From positions 124,001-188,000 of the forward strand of contig CAJNOI010000037.1 of the NCBI GenBank assembly GCA_905250115.1: a stretch of DNA of 64,000 nucleotides, read 5' to 3'. Of this stretch, positions 1 to 11,669 are shown in pieces. The stretch is from Adineta steineri. Taxonomy: Eukaryota > Rotifera > Eurotatoria > Adinetida > Adinetidae. The translations under genes and the position numbers were made by a program. The number at the start of each line of letters is the position of its first letter. Position 1 is the first letter of the stretch. The notes beneath the pieces are model-generated. The model did no database searches, had not been told where the DNA came from, and saw nothing but the letters and a program-made list of their open reading frames with translations.

Positions 1-1667
1 TAGATCCTTCTTTTTTGTATACTCAAATCCTGAAAGAAATATTATTATCAATTAACTTCGAAGAAAAACATGTTAAAAAATTTGCTAATTATTGTCGTGA
101 TATATTTGGTGATAATCCACATGAATTAGACAATATTGCAAAATTAGAACAAAAATATTTTGATAATACGCCTATTTGGTGGTATACCTATGATTGTTTC
201 TTATATCCTATGCTCAATCGTATTTTAAGACTAATGGATGTGGACATTATATTTCATACGAGCTTCTTTATTGTTGATCTTCATCGAGATATTCAACGTT
301 TACATTTAAAACAATATTTTGGTCATGATTATAATAAAACTTTTATGGTCTATCGTGGACAAGGAATGTCAAAAAAAGATTTTGAACAAATATCAAATAC
401 GAAAGATGGTTTAATGTCATTTAATAATTTTTTATTTACGAATAAAAATCCACAAGTTTGTCTACGGTTTGCAGATGAAGCTACAAAAAATCCTGATTTA
501 GTACCAGTTCTCTTCGTTATGACCATTGATCCTACTCAATCAACAGTTCCATTTGCGTCTATTAGTGAAACCAGTTTTCATCGTACCAAAGATGAAGTTC
601 TCTTCTCTATACGTTCCGTTTTTCGCATTAATGATATTAAGCCAATGAATGAAAATAATCTTATACACGAAATACATTTGACACTTATTGGTGACAATGA
701 TAAAGATTTACGAGCACTCAATAATCGTATTCGAGAAGAAACCTTTCCTGAAGAAGAAGGATGGTATAGATTAGGTGTTGTACTTATTAAAATGGGTCAA
801 TATGATAAAGCTGAAGGATTCTATGAATTTCTACTTGGTCAGACAACGCATGAGAATGATAAAGCATTTATCTATCATGAACTTGGAAGAATTAAATACA
901 ATTTAAAAGATTATCAAAAAGCATTAATAAATTATGAAAAATCACTTGAAATTAAACAAAAAAATCTTCCTCCAAATCATGCGGATTTCGCTAATCTTTA
1001 CAATAATATTGGTTTAGTGTATAAACACGAGGGTAATTATTCCGAAGCACTTTCATCTCATAAGAAAGCCGTTGAAATTCAAAAACTAGCACTCTCTTCT
1101 CAACATCTGGATTTAAGTACTTCTTACAGTAATATTGGCAATGTATATGACAGCATGGGTAATTATTTAAAAGCACTTTCATATCATGAGAAAGCCCTTA
1201 AAATTCGACAAAAAGCTCTTCCACCCAATCATCCAACATTAGCTTATTCCTACAATAATATGGGATTAACATATGACAATATGGGTTATTATTCACAAGC
1301 ACTTTCATCTCATGAAAAAGCTCTTGCAATTCGACAAGAAGCACTTCCTCCAAACCATCCTGATTTAGCATCATCTTATAATAACATCGGTAATGCATAT
1401 GATAATCTAGGTGATCATGCAAAAGCACTCAAGGCATACGAAAAATCACTGGAACTTATCCAGGAATCACTTCCTCCAAATCATCCTGATTTAGGTAGGT
1501 CATATTACAATATAGGTTTGGTATATCAAAATATGGGTAACTTCTTGAAAGCATATGCATTCTATGATCGAGCCGTTGAAATTGGACAAGAATCGTTGCC
1601 ACCAGAACATCCACATCTTCAATTGTACAAAAAAAATTTTGAAAACATGAAACAGAAATTTCATTAA
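1..1667 (+). CDS. ART-like domain plus TPR protein (5' partial)
   Basis: The frame is open to the window edge and the first in-frame candidate start is only TTG at 15, so the true start lies upstream. Counting from 15, residues ~1-230 resemble an R-S-E-class mono-ADP-ribosyltransferase fold: YRGQ with Arg114, the strand FNNFLFTNKN near 137-146, and DEVLFS with Glu194. Residues ~245-545 hold about seven 42-residue TPRs of the kinesin-light-chain type, with the repeated PPNHPDLASSYNNIG signature. The family transfers ADP-ribose from NAD to proteins; the TPRs would bind a partner. The usual S-T-S is F-T-N here and the first Glu of ExE is Lys, so activity is doubtful. An AATAAA at 1695 follows the TAA stop. 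This architecture is, from memory, strongly expanded in bdelloid rotifers. The domain assignment is by motif only. Confidence 0.8.
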   Translation, partial: DPSFLYTQILKEILLSINFEEKHVKKFANYCRDIFGDNPHELDNIAKLEQKYFDNTPIWWYTYDCFLYPMLNRILRLMDVDIIFHTSFFIVDLHRDIQRLHLKQYFGHDYNKTFMVYRGQGMSKKDFEQISNTKDGLMSFNNFLFTNKNPQVCLRFADEATKNPDLVPVLFVMTIDPTQSTVPFASISETSFHRTKDEVLFSIRSVFRINDIKPMNENNLIHEIHLTLIGDNDKDLRALNNRIREETFPEEEGWYRLGVVLIKMGQYDKAEGFYEFLLGQTTHENDKAFIYHELGRIKYNLKDYQKALINYEKSLEIKQKNLPPNHADFANLYNNIGLVYKHEGNYSEALSSHKKAVEIQKLALSSQHLDLSTSYSNIGNVYDSMGNYLKALSYHEKALKIRQKALPPNHPTLAYSYNNMGLTYDNMGYYSQALSSHEKALAIRQEALPPNHPDLASSYNNIGNAYDNLGDHAKALKAYEKSLELIQESLPPNHPDLGRSYYNIGLVYQNMGNFLKAYAFYDRAVEIGQESLPPEHPHLQLYKKNFENMKQKFH

Positions 1668-2883
1668 TTGTATTTGTTATTTTTTAGAAAGAAAAATAAA
1701 ACTTTTTAATAGGTAAAATATAACAAATGAACAGTAATATCTATTAACATGCAATTGACGAATACATAAGAAACAGAATAAAAGAATTAGGATACAACTT
1801 TAGTAGCGAATTTTACTACTCAAAAAATTCGATTCAAACGAATTGTTAAACTATGAGAAATAAAAATTAATCATAGGATTGTATGCATATACTTGAGATT
1901 GGTAATAGTCTGAAGACACATCAATTCATTTTCGTGTATAATGAAACCATCTAAAATAATTATTCTTATCAATTTCATAAATATGAAGAGTATCGCTACT
2001 TGTGTATCATTCAATTGTTTCATGTACTATCACATCAAGAAATTGTTAATATGATCCAAAGATCTCTATAAGAGATAGAATCAATTTGAATTCTTTGAAA
2101 GAATCAGTATTATGATCGTATAATGCTATTTGATGTAATATATCAATCGAAGTTTTTAACAAACAATATGTAAAATAATAATCAGATAATACAACAGTCA
2201 GTTTTACTTTCTATTGTATGTGATTCTACAATTTCTGATCATATGTAATAACTTCTTAATACTTGTCAATTTGATTGATTTATTCGATGTAATAAATGAT
2301 TTAAAAGTTGCAAACAACTGATTCATATTTTCCATTCAGTTTCACATAAATTGTTTTTTTTTCTCGCCCATCTTCGTTTATACTATAGTTTTGCATATTT
2401 AATTATTATGATAATGACGTAAATAAGTACATTCTTCTGTACTGAATAGACTATTTCATAATTTGTTTGTTTGTCCGCGCTTGAATTGATCATGTGCTTC
2501 TTTTAATCAATTAGACATATGTATAATATAGTATGGATAATAATAGTAAGCATATTTATATCTTTTCAAAAGAAAATCTATGATATTTTCTTATAAAAAT
2601 GAGTTAATCTAATTGAAATGATAATTTTTGATTATAATCGATCTTTTTTTATGAATCTAGTACTGAATATCATCCTGTTTTCCTATCAATTGTTCGCTCG
2701 GCAGAGTTCGCTGTTTGTTCTAATTAAATCGAATTGGTTAAAGAATGCACCATTAAAAAGAATATGCCAGACTCTCATTCAATTAGTTTGTTTTGTTCAT
2801 TTTCTTCACAATTATAATACAAAATCATGTCTTCCATTTATTCAATCTACTCAAATATATAAATGTAAATCATCTTAATAAAA
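1668..2883. other. Intergenic, no gene seen
   Basis: This AT-rich stretch holds the 3' end of the ART-TPR gene (AATAAA at 1695-1700) and the presumed promoter and 5' leader of the BLTP1 gene. The open frame at 2618-2878 has no family resemblance and is probably chance. Confidence 0.6.
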
Positions 2884-5800
2884 ATGGAAACATTTACACG
2901 AACAACAACTACAATAATTTATAATGATACATATAATTCATCTGATCCAGCATTAATTCCAACAACTCCTTCAACAATTGAAGCTATACAAAATGAGATT
3001 ATTGATTATTTTGAAACACATCGTGAACAAATTCCATTACTTGTTATTGTTTATTTATTAACAATAATATGGATACTTTATCTTATATTATATCATTCAC
3101 GTATTCAAGGCATAATATTATCATATGTATTAAGACGATTTTATTTTAAAGAAGCAACACAAATAAAATTTGATTCATTTTCAATATCATTTATATCAGG
3201 CTCAATTATGTTTAGGAATTTACATTATACAACAGGAAGTTATTATATATTTGTTAAAGATGGTTGTTTAGTATTTCGTTATTGGTCAAAAACAAAAACA
3301 AAACCATTAATACGTTTAAAAATAAAATTATATCATCTTGATGTACAATTTTTTAGTCCAATACGTTCCAGTACATTTTCAGATACAACTAATCCAACAG
3401 ATGATTTACAGCGAGGTTCAATAAATGGGTAAGAGATAATATTTAGAATTATTTTATTTTTTTGTAAATTAAATTTAATTATTTTAAATAGAATTTCAAC
3501 TAAAGGTGATGATACACAAAGTGTAAATACAATTAAAAGTAATGAAGATGGTTTATTTGTTAAACGTCTTCGAAGTCTTTTTCCAGCAATTGAAATTAAA
3601 ATTGAACATGTTAGTTAATCTTGTATAAATGAATTTAAAAAAATATAATAATTTCTTTTATTAAGGGTCGAATATCTGCTGGACATAATACATTACCTTA
3701 TGGATTATTAATTCGTTTTAGTACAATAAATAGTACATTTACAAGTATATCACCATCAAAAAATGCACCACAAATTGATTTAATGACACTTATGTATAGT
3801 TTAAAATATCGAAATCTTCGTGTACAATTATATCCACTAAAAGCTTATATGGGGGAGTTACGTGAAATGTAAGAAAATTTGAATTATCTATTTTTGATTG
3901 GAATGATATAGAAAATAGAATTCGTTTAGATGTGCATTACTTGTATTTACAGTATAGATAATTAATGGATTTATTTTTCTTTTTAGTCCACTACCTATAC
4001 CAACATCAAAACCAGGTGATAGTGGTATAGTTCAAGTATTTGAATGTCTTGATGGTGAACTTGAATATGAACAAGATGTACCTGGTAAAGTAATTGAACA
4101 ACCAGAAGCTAGTGAACCTCCACCTGAAGTAGCATGGGAATTTCGAATTAAATGTCATAAAGAAGTAAAAATTGCATACAGTCCTTGGGCTGATAGACAA
4201 AGGTAAAACTTGAAATATGTATGTCTATACTCAAAGAAATGATTTTATTTATAGAGAAGCATTATGGCAATATTTTTTTCCAACATTTTTTGAAGATTAT
4301 CCAGTAACACCTGAACCAACAGTAGGTCAAACACGAATATTTAAAACTGTACGTTTTAAATTATGGCTCGATTGTCCAACCATATTAGATCTTAATTTTA
4401 TGCATAAAAAGGTTTGATCATTTATTTTCTATAATGAATAAATTCGTTGTCTTTGTTATAATAGAAACTTCATCAATTACAAGCTGAATTACGTGAACAT
4501 GGTTCATATTTTGAAGCAACTTTTCCATTCTCAACTAATCCAGATGGTTTTGATACTTATTTATCGATGAATATTATACGTCCTGTTGTTCGTACTAATC
4601 TTTCATTTACTCAATTTATACAAGCTGATAAAATTGATGTAAGAAAAATTACATTTAATTTATATTGAAAAATATAGATAAATATTGAAGTATAAAAGAA
4701 AGGTATTATAAGATTTCCAGTTTAGTTTTAAATATTCTGATACGTACATCCATAATTCAGAGTAAGTATAGCTAGTATAACGATCGAATATTAGTAATAG
4801 TTTCTTCTCCTATTCAAAAAAATAATTGAAATACATTTGAATTTTGTGAAATAAAATCGTTTAATACGTTTCTATTTAGATGACTCTTCATATACATTAT
4901 CCTCGTATATGGAATTCAATTCAAATATGGACTGTTGATCTTACGGCGAACAAAGCTCAAGTGTATTTTGTATTTGAACATAAAAACTTTTTTCAAGGTA
5001 ATATAATTTATTTTCTATTTTAATAACAAAAAAGAATTCAATTATTATAGCTTTAATCAATGATTGGGCATCATCAGTACCTCCTGATATTTATTCATTT
5101 GCACCATATATTTATGATATAACTTTACAAGGTGATCATATAGAAGTTTTAGTACCATGCAATCAAGGAAATTGGATTGATTGTGTAAAAGAAAACGCTC
5201 GACAACAACAAGGTGCACCAGAAAATAGTAAGAATATTGCTATATTTTATTTTATATCGAAATTCTATTTCTTTTTTTTATCATCTTAAAGATTATATCT
5301 CAGTATGTGCGAAATCATTTTCATTAACATATCCAATACCATTTTTGGATTTTTGTCCAAAAGCTACACCAATGGACATAACTATTGAAGTTTGTTTTAA
5401 ATAAAAAAGAATTTATATAAAAAAAAACATTTATTTTATTTTATCTATTATTAGGTCAAAGATGTCCTTGCACGTCTTGTGATACCTGAAAGTAATCGAT
5501 TGTATTATATTCTAGAAGGCATTGATGCTCATAATCGATTTTACTCACAAAATGGAATTAAATCTCATTTAGCTTTATCAGACGAATTTGAAAAACGGTA
5601 CATATTTGAGATGTTGTGAATATTCTTATTTTATTTATTTTCAGTGATGGTTGTTTTGATTGTGGTGAAGTTTCAAATATCAAAATTCTTGTTGAAATTC
5701 TACTTCATTCTTCACCACCAATTGATATCAATAGATCTGGTAAATTAAAAACAATTCTTATTCTCTTCAATAATTTCTGTTTTTTTTTCTCAAAAAAAAG

Positions 5801-8800
5801 ATCTTGCATATGTTCAATATGTTAAAACGTTGGGTAATCGTCAAACATTTCATCCAAATAAATTAGAATATGATGTATTTAATATTGAAATTGATCTTGG
5901 CCCTATAAATTTATTTTTACATGGATTATTTTTAAAGAAACTTTGGTGGGTGAAGGTATGTTATTACTAATTGAGTTTATTTATTTTTTCTTATGTTTGT
6001 AATTTAATTTAATAAGGAAAATTTATTCGGTTGGGATCAAATGTTTCATGATATTCGTGAACCAGAATTAATACGTGAAAAGAAAATTATTGTACATGAT
6101 GATCCATTAGATGATATTATTGATGAAAGTTATCCATTTGATCCAAGATGGTTTAGACCATTAAAGGCTACATTACGTGTTGCACTTCATAATATAACTG
6201 CTCATCTTGTCCATGTAAATGAAAATAACTATCTGTTTGTTTTTGATAAAATCTTGTATTTTAGCATACGGATGAGGAACCATGTCCAATAGCTTTCTGT
6301 GAACGACTTTGCTTTGAAATGACAACTGATCTTGATGAAACAAGACTACAAGTATTTTTTCTACCAGTCAATGTTTATGTCGAAGATTCGATTGTCGTAA
6401 GTATATTTAATAAAAATTGATTGAAATCTCTAAACATTCATTGAATGCTACAAAGCAGCACTGTAACTTTCATCTGAACCGATCAAACGAGCTTATCTAT
6501 TGATAAACGTCAGAAAATTAATTACTTCTATTGACTAGGAATTAGTAGTGTTTTCGTTTTAAGCAATTTTGAATAACTCTAACAATTTTCTAGTTGTGAT
6601 ACAATTCTTCTCTTTTTTTATCTAGAGAAATAAAACAGATCAACATCTATCTACTGGATGTCTTCAAATATCTGGTTTAGTTATTCGTGGTCATGCAATG
6701 CTCTCACATGAAGGTCTACCACCTGAACGTGAAACACTTGAATATGCTTGGCAAATGGAAATTATACTTGGTAAAATCTCAGCTCGTTTAACAACAATTC
6801 AAGTAAGAAATCAATAACAAAAAAAAATATTTTTTTTTGTAAATAAATAATATCATTCTATTGTTTTTAGTTAGAAAAAACCTTAGGTTTTGTTAAAAAT
6901 TTTTATTTACAAATAATGGAAGATGAATATACACTTGGTCGTTCACCATATATTGATAAAGCAAAATGGATTGAAAAACTTAAATATGATGTACTTAGAT
7001 TTAGTTTAGATTCAATTGATCTTAATCTCATTGAAGTTGGAAATGCTGTTAATGTTCAAGTAAGAAATATTCTATATAATTTTTTCATCTTTATATAATT
7101 TTCTTGTTTTAGATAGCACCTATTCGTTTATGTATGTGTAATATGCATACATCATTGTGTAATGAAAGTTTGACTTTAAAAGTTGGTACAATACAAATTC
7201 GACAACTACTACGTCTTTATCCTGGTTCATGGTTAGAAGCTGGTTCAGTTAGCGTTCCTGAATTACGTATTAATGCAAAATTTGAATGTCATCCACCAAC
7301 ACCTGCTACAATAAATGAACAATTAGAATTTCTTCGTCGACATGATCAACATTCTCAACGACTACATTTTCTTTATAATCCTAAATCTCAACAAACATTA
7401 AATATTCCAACAATATCAACAAATTTAAAACGTCCATCTTATGTTGGTTTAGCAACAAATTCTAATGTATTATCATGTGCATGTCTTGGTGGTTCAACAA
7501 ATTATTATACACTTGTACAAGGTGAACAATTTTTTAAAAGTACATTTCGTCTCAGTGATCAATCATCATTTGGTCGTTCATTATTTCATCCAGAGTTACA
7601 TGTTTTACATTCACATTTTATATTTGAACATAAATATAATTGGACTAATTATGAACATGTTAATCGATTGCATGATGAATTAGATGAAGAAGAAATTTTT
7701 TATCCATTTGATTTTTGTGGACAACAAAAACAGTCTACTGAACAACATCAAAATATAAATATAAATGATAATCTATTACGACGTAGTGTACCAACAGATT
7801 TATATTCATTATCACGTGCTACTTCATTAAGAAATTTAAAACATAAATCAGTTATTGAACGAAATGAACATAAACGTTCATCATCATCAATACCATTAAA
7901 TAATATAAATATGGTTTCATCACCATCACCACAAACACCAGGAAGTGATGATTATTTAACACCTAATGAACATTTATCATTAACAAGTGCAAGTCAAACA
8001 AGTTTAAGTTCAACTTTAAATAATACAAATAATAATATGGAATCATCATCAATATCATCATTAACTATGATGCAACAACAATCATCAACTTTATCATCAC
8101 CCATGCATTCAGATTTAAATTTATTTTTAACATCAATTGGTAATAAACAAAATCTATCAACAAATTCATCACGTTCATCATCAATTGATTCATTAACAGC
8201 TCTAGAAGAAATACTTCAAAGACAACAAACAAGAAATAGTACAACTTTTCTACCTCAAAAAGTATATATACATATATTATTTGAAAGAAAAATCAATTAT
8301 AGTTCTTTTTTGTTTTGAGACATTAGATTTATTTTGTTTACTGAGATAATCGTAACTACAAAAAATCGACATCAGTTAATTTTTTCTACTATTTGATATA
8401 CTAACTAACTTATTTCACATAGGAAACAAATCAGACTGATTGATTTCGATTTTAAGTCTTTCACAAAAGAAATATCTCGATTTCTTCGATTCATATTACA
8501 CATAGTTGAATGACTAACGATCGAATTAATACAACCAGCTATCACTACAGTAGAACGTATCATTAATAGTTCACACTGATTATATTTTAAGTATATTCAG
8601 ATTTTTTAAATAATAAGAATTCAATGATTTGTGTGAAGATGAGATATAATACAAAAATTTTCTATCTTTTAGGGAACTTCATCAAACATGGAATATAATA
8701 CTGTACCACAACCATCTCTTCCTAGTTCGTCATGGATAAGTTTACGTAATCAAATGAAAATGCCTATACCAAAATCGACTCTTTTATGTACAACATACAT

Positions 8801-9217
8801 TCGTTATTTATCACATTATCGTTCTTCAACATGGTCCAATATCGCTACATTCCCACCAAATATTCAACAAGATCAAATTGATTCTCGTCCAATACTTGAT
8901 TTTAATTGTGTATCTCAAGGTTTTTGTTGCTCATATTTATCTGAAATGTCTCCATCTTCACAGTCATTTACTACTCCATTATCTCGACAACCACCATCTC
9001 AACAACAACAATCTCAATCACAAACATCATCATCAACAACAACAGCAAATTCTCGACCACGTCTTTCAATTGCTCAAACAATGTCACCAGTAAATGCATC
9101 AAATGTAATTGCTACAGAAAGAGAAGTATGTCTTCGATTTATCGGAGCATTTAATATTCTTTTAACACCACTTATGCTTGAATGTTTAACAACATATATT
9201 GAAAAATGGAAAACATA
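2884..9217 (+). CDS. BLTP1: BLTP1/KIAA1109 (Tweek) bridge-like lipid transfer protein, 5' part
   Basis: Eighteen exons with consistent phases: 2884-3428, 3492-3609, 3666-3868, 3987-4202, 4255-4411, 4465-4638, 4880-4997, 5051-5227, 5292-5389, 5455-5597, 5645-5739, 5801-5955, 6017-6214, 6265-6396, 6626-6802, 6871-7059, 7113-8261, 8673-9217 and onward into the gap; about 1530 residues. An N-terminal membrane helix (about 51-71) is followed by the family's chorein-like start (ISGSIMFRNLHY, VKDGCLVFRYW), then PWADRQREALWQYFF and ENLFGWDQMFHDI, which match conserved blocks of animal KIAA1109. The family forms a long hydrophobic groove moving phospholipids between ER and plasma membrane. Exon 17 carries a long Ser/Asn/Gln-rich insert (about residues 1060-1340). 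Animal members are about 5000 residues, so roughly two thirds is missing here. Confidence 0.92.
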
Positions 9218-9317
9218 NNNNNNNNNNNNNNNNNNNNNNNNNNNNNNNNNNNNNNNNNNNNNNNNNNNNNNNNNNNNNNNNNNNNNNNNNNNNNNNNNNN
9301 NNNNNNNNNNNNNNNNN
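9218..9317. other. Assembly gap (100 N)
   Basis: Exactly 100 N, the conventional placeholder for a scaffold gap of unknown length. It cuts inside BLTP1 exon 18, and the next readable coding sequence belongs to TPRA1. Confidence 0.97.
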
Positions 9318-10989
9318 CCATACTTGTACTGTACGTGCAGGTGAAAAATAATTTAGTCAGAATAGAAAAAGAAAAACAAAACTACATATTCTGTCATGCA
9401 TAAATAATTCTTTGTTTTTATTTTTTTAGAATTCATTATTTCGATACAATAATACTTCTACCAAATCTTATATTTCTTTTATTTATTCTTACTAAATGGT
9501 TTTATACACGAACAAAATTAAATTGTAATAAACCATTACTATTAAGTGTATATTGTTTAATTCTTACTGTATCGTTTATTAATATTTTACGATGTTTATA
9601 TGCTATGATTTTTGCCGATCAAGTATCTCATATCAAAGGCATTATATTAAAAGTAAGCATATTGAATTCTGGCTTTTTATTAAATTATACTTTCTTGTTA
9701 TTTAGATACTTTGGTTACTTGTTCGATTTACACTTTTATGTACAGAATTAAGCCTTTTATTTTTCGGAATTTATTCTGGTAAACAAAAAAAAATTAATTA
9801 GAAAAGTATCTCTAAAAGATTTTCATTTAGGACGTTCCAATCCAAATCGACAATGGATAAAAACTGCAAAAATCTTAATTATTTCATCCATTTGTTCTTT
9901 GGTTTATACAATAACACAAGTAATACATCCTTTTTTTAAATCATGAACTTTTTTTTATTATAAATATTTCATTTAAAGGGTGTACTTGAATTCGAAGGTG
10001 ATACACGTCCAAGCAGTTTTAAACTATCGAATTATAATCTTTATTCATATGGTGGAATGAAATTTCTTCTTATATCAAGCGCAGTTTTTCTTATTGTAAA
10101 TTGAAATTTATATATAGATATAAATGATTTGAATTCTTTTATCCTTAGATGTATATAATTATCTTCTTTTTACCATGTTTATGTCATAAACATCGTAAAT
10201 ATTTACCAAGTAAAATAGAATAATAATGACGACTATTAATACTAATAATTATTTGTTTTTTTTTTCTAAACAATAGTTCGTCGATCGTTTTATATCTATT
10301 GTTTTATCATGGCAATTATAAATATGATTCAAATAATTGGAACAATTTTAAATTTAACTGAAACTACAAAATATGCCATGTGGTAAGTTTTGTCAGTCTT
10401 CAAACAAGATTCATAAAAACTATTGATTATGTATCATTATTAATCGCAATTTGTTGTAAAAATAGGAAAAACTCAACGTATAGGGCGTTTACTACGAATA
10501 CATTAATACTATTATTATGTTTCGAGTAAATGACTTGTCTTTTTAACCAATGATCAAAGGCATGTCTTTTAAGACTCGTTGTTAATTATACAGTTATTTT
10601 TTTCCTATTGATGAAAAATATTATTTTGTTGTTGAGAGATTTTACTAAATATTTCTATGTTATTGTATTAGTATTGTTGATGGTACGACATGTGTATTTT
10701 ATATTTGTTTTGCTCCATTTGTTTATCATCAATTTCTACGACGAGCATTAAGGTAAGTTTTCTCTTCAATATTCCTCTTATATACGAAAATTTTGTATTT
10801 TAAAGTTCACAAACTCTCATTCCACAAGTAATGTATGCTGATGCAGCAATTAACGATGATGCTGGCGAAGATGATGATGATGATCTTATCGATGCTGAGA
10901 TTGAATCAAATCGTCCTTTAATTGATTATTCAATCGATTATATTGAAGATAACTTATCTTCAACAACAATACGATCAGTCGTATCATAA
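9318..10989 (+). CDS. TPRA1: TPRA1 (TPRA40/GPR175) seven-helix membrane protein, 5' partial
   Basis: Exons 9430-9652, 9706-9778, 9831-9919, 9979-10095, 10149-10209, 10277-10382, 10672-10752 and 10806-10989 join in frame to the TAA at 10987. The bases 9318-9340 end in CAG|GTGAAA and could be the end of the preceding exon, but that is uncertain. Diagnostic blocks shared with vertebrate TPRA1 are IHYFDTIILLPN, ILWLLVRFTLLCTELSL, TITQGVLE, NLYSYGGMKF, RRSFYIYCF and VDGTTCVYFICFAPFVYHQFL. The family is a conserved polytopic membrane protein, in mammals linked to adipocyte differentiation and Hedgehog signalling. The C-terminal tail is very acidic (DDAGEDDDDDLIDAE). The N-terminal extracellular segment is lost in the gap. 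Confidence 0.88.
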
Positions 10990-11204
10990 AATCAAAAAAC
11001 TTTACATAAATCTCATATGTATTTTTTCTTTATATAATTCATCTCTTTATTTTCTTTTCTTTTTTTTTTATGTAACGATCTGGTTTTCTTTTTTTCTGTG
11101 TCTCTAAAATTTTTTTTTTGTGTAAACAACAAAAAAAAAAGAAATAATATAACATATATATTTAAAAGTTTCTTTTTTCCTTTATTTTTAAATTTATGAT
11201 GTTA

Positions 11205-11669
11205 TTACAATGGTGGTGCACAGCAGAATTTACGCGAACGAAATAACCATGTTGCAAAGCCATTACTGTCATTTATATCTTTAAAAATATATAACAATGA
11301 TTTAATTGAAAATAATATACAAATGTATATTCCTACCATTATCATTTGCATCTACCAAATGATTATTGTAATCAACATTTTGTCCGTCATAAGCGGCAGG
11401 ATATTTTGCAGTGCGTGCTAATGACTAAAATTTTGAACAAAAGAAATAGATATTTGAGAACATCAGTCACGGTTTTGTAAGAAAAATTAGATCCTGTTTT
11501 TTAAAAATAATTTTCTCATTAAAATTTTCTTGTATTACAAAGATTGTTTAATTAATGATGAAGATGTACTAACCATTTTTATTCTGTGCATTGATGATGA
11601 TGGATATGCATGAGTAATTGCTAGACAAATGGCAAGAAATATAACAAATCGTATAGCACAAGATAACAT
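11205..11669 (-). CDS. Small secreted peptide precursor, 85 aa
   Basis: Three exons on the minus strand: 11669-11574, 11424-11337 and 11278-11205, with phases 0 and 1 matching and all donors and acceptors canonical. The product is 85 residues. It starts with a clear signal peptide (MLSCAIRFVIFLAICLAITHA, probable cleavage near 21), then a Ser/Asn/Asp-rich middle, and ends RSRKFCCAPPL before TAA. RSRK is a possible basic cleavage site, which would release a short peptide with two adjacent cysteines. A minus-strand AATAAA lies at 11186-11181, about 20 bases past the stop. I do not recognise a family; neuropeptide-like or other secreted peptide are both possible. Its exons are too short to appear as long open frames. 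Confidence 0.72.

Noticed and set aside
991-1428. Minus-strand open frames within the ART-TPR gene
   Set aside because: Mirror frames of the TPR repeats; no start context or family match.
2618-2878. Upstream frame before BLTP1
   Set aside because: No family match; BLTP1 starts cleanly at 2884 with the expected N-terminal helix.
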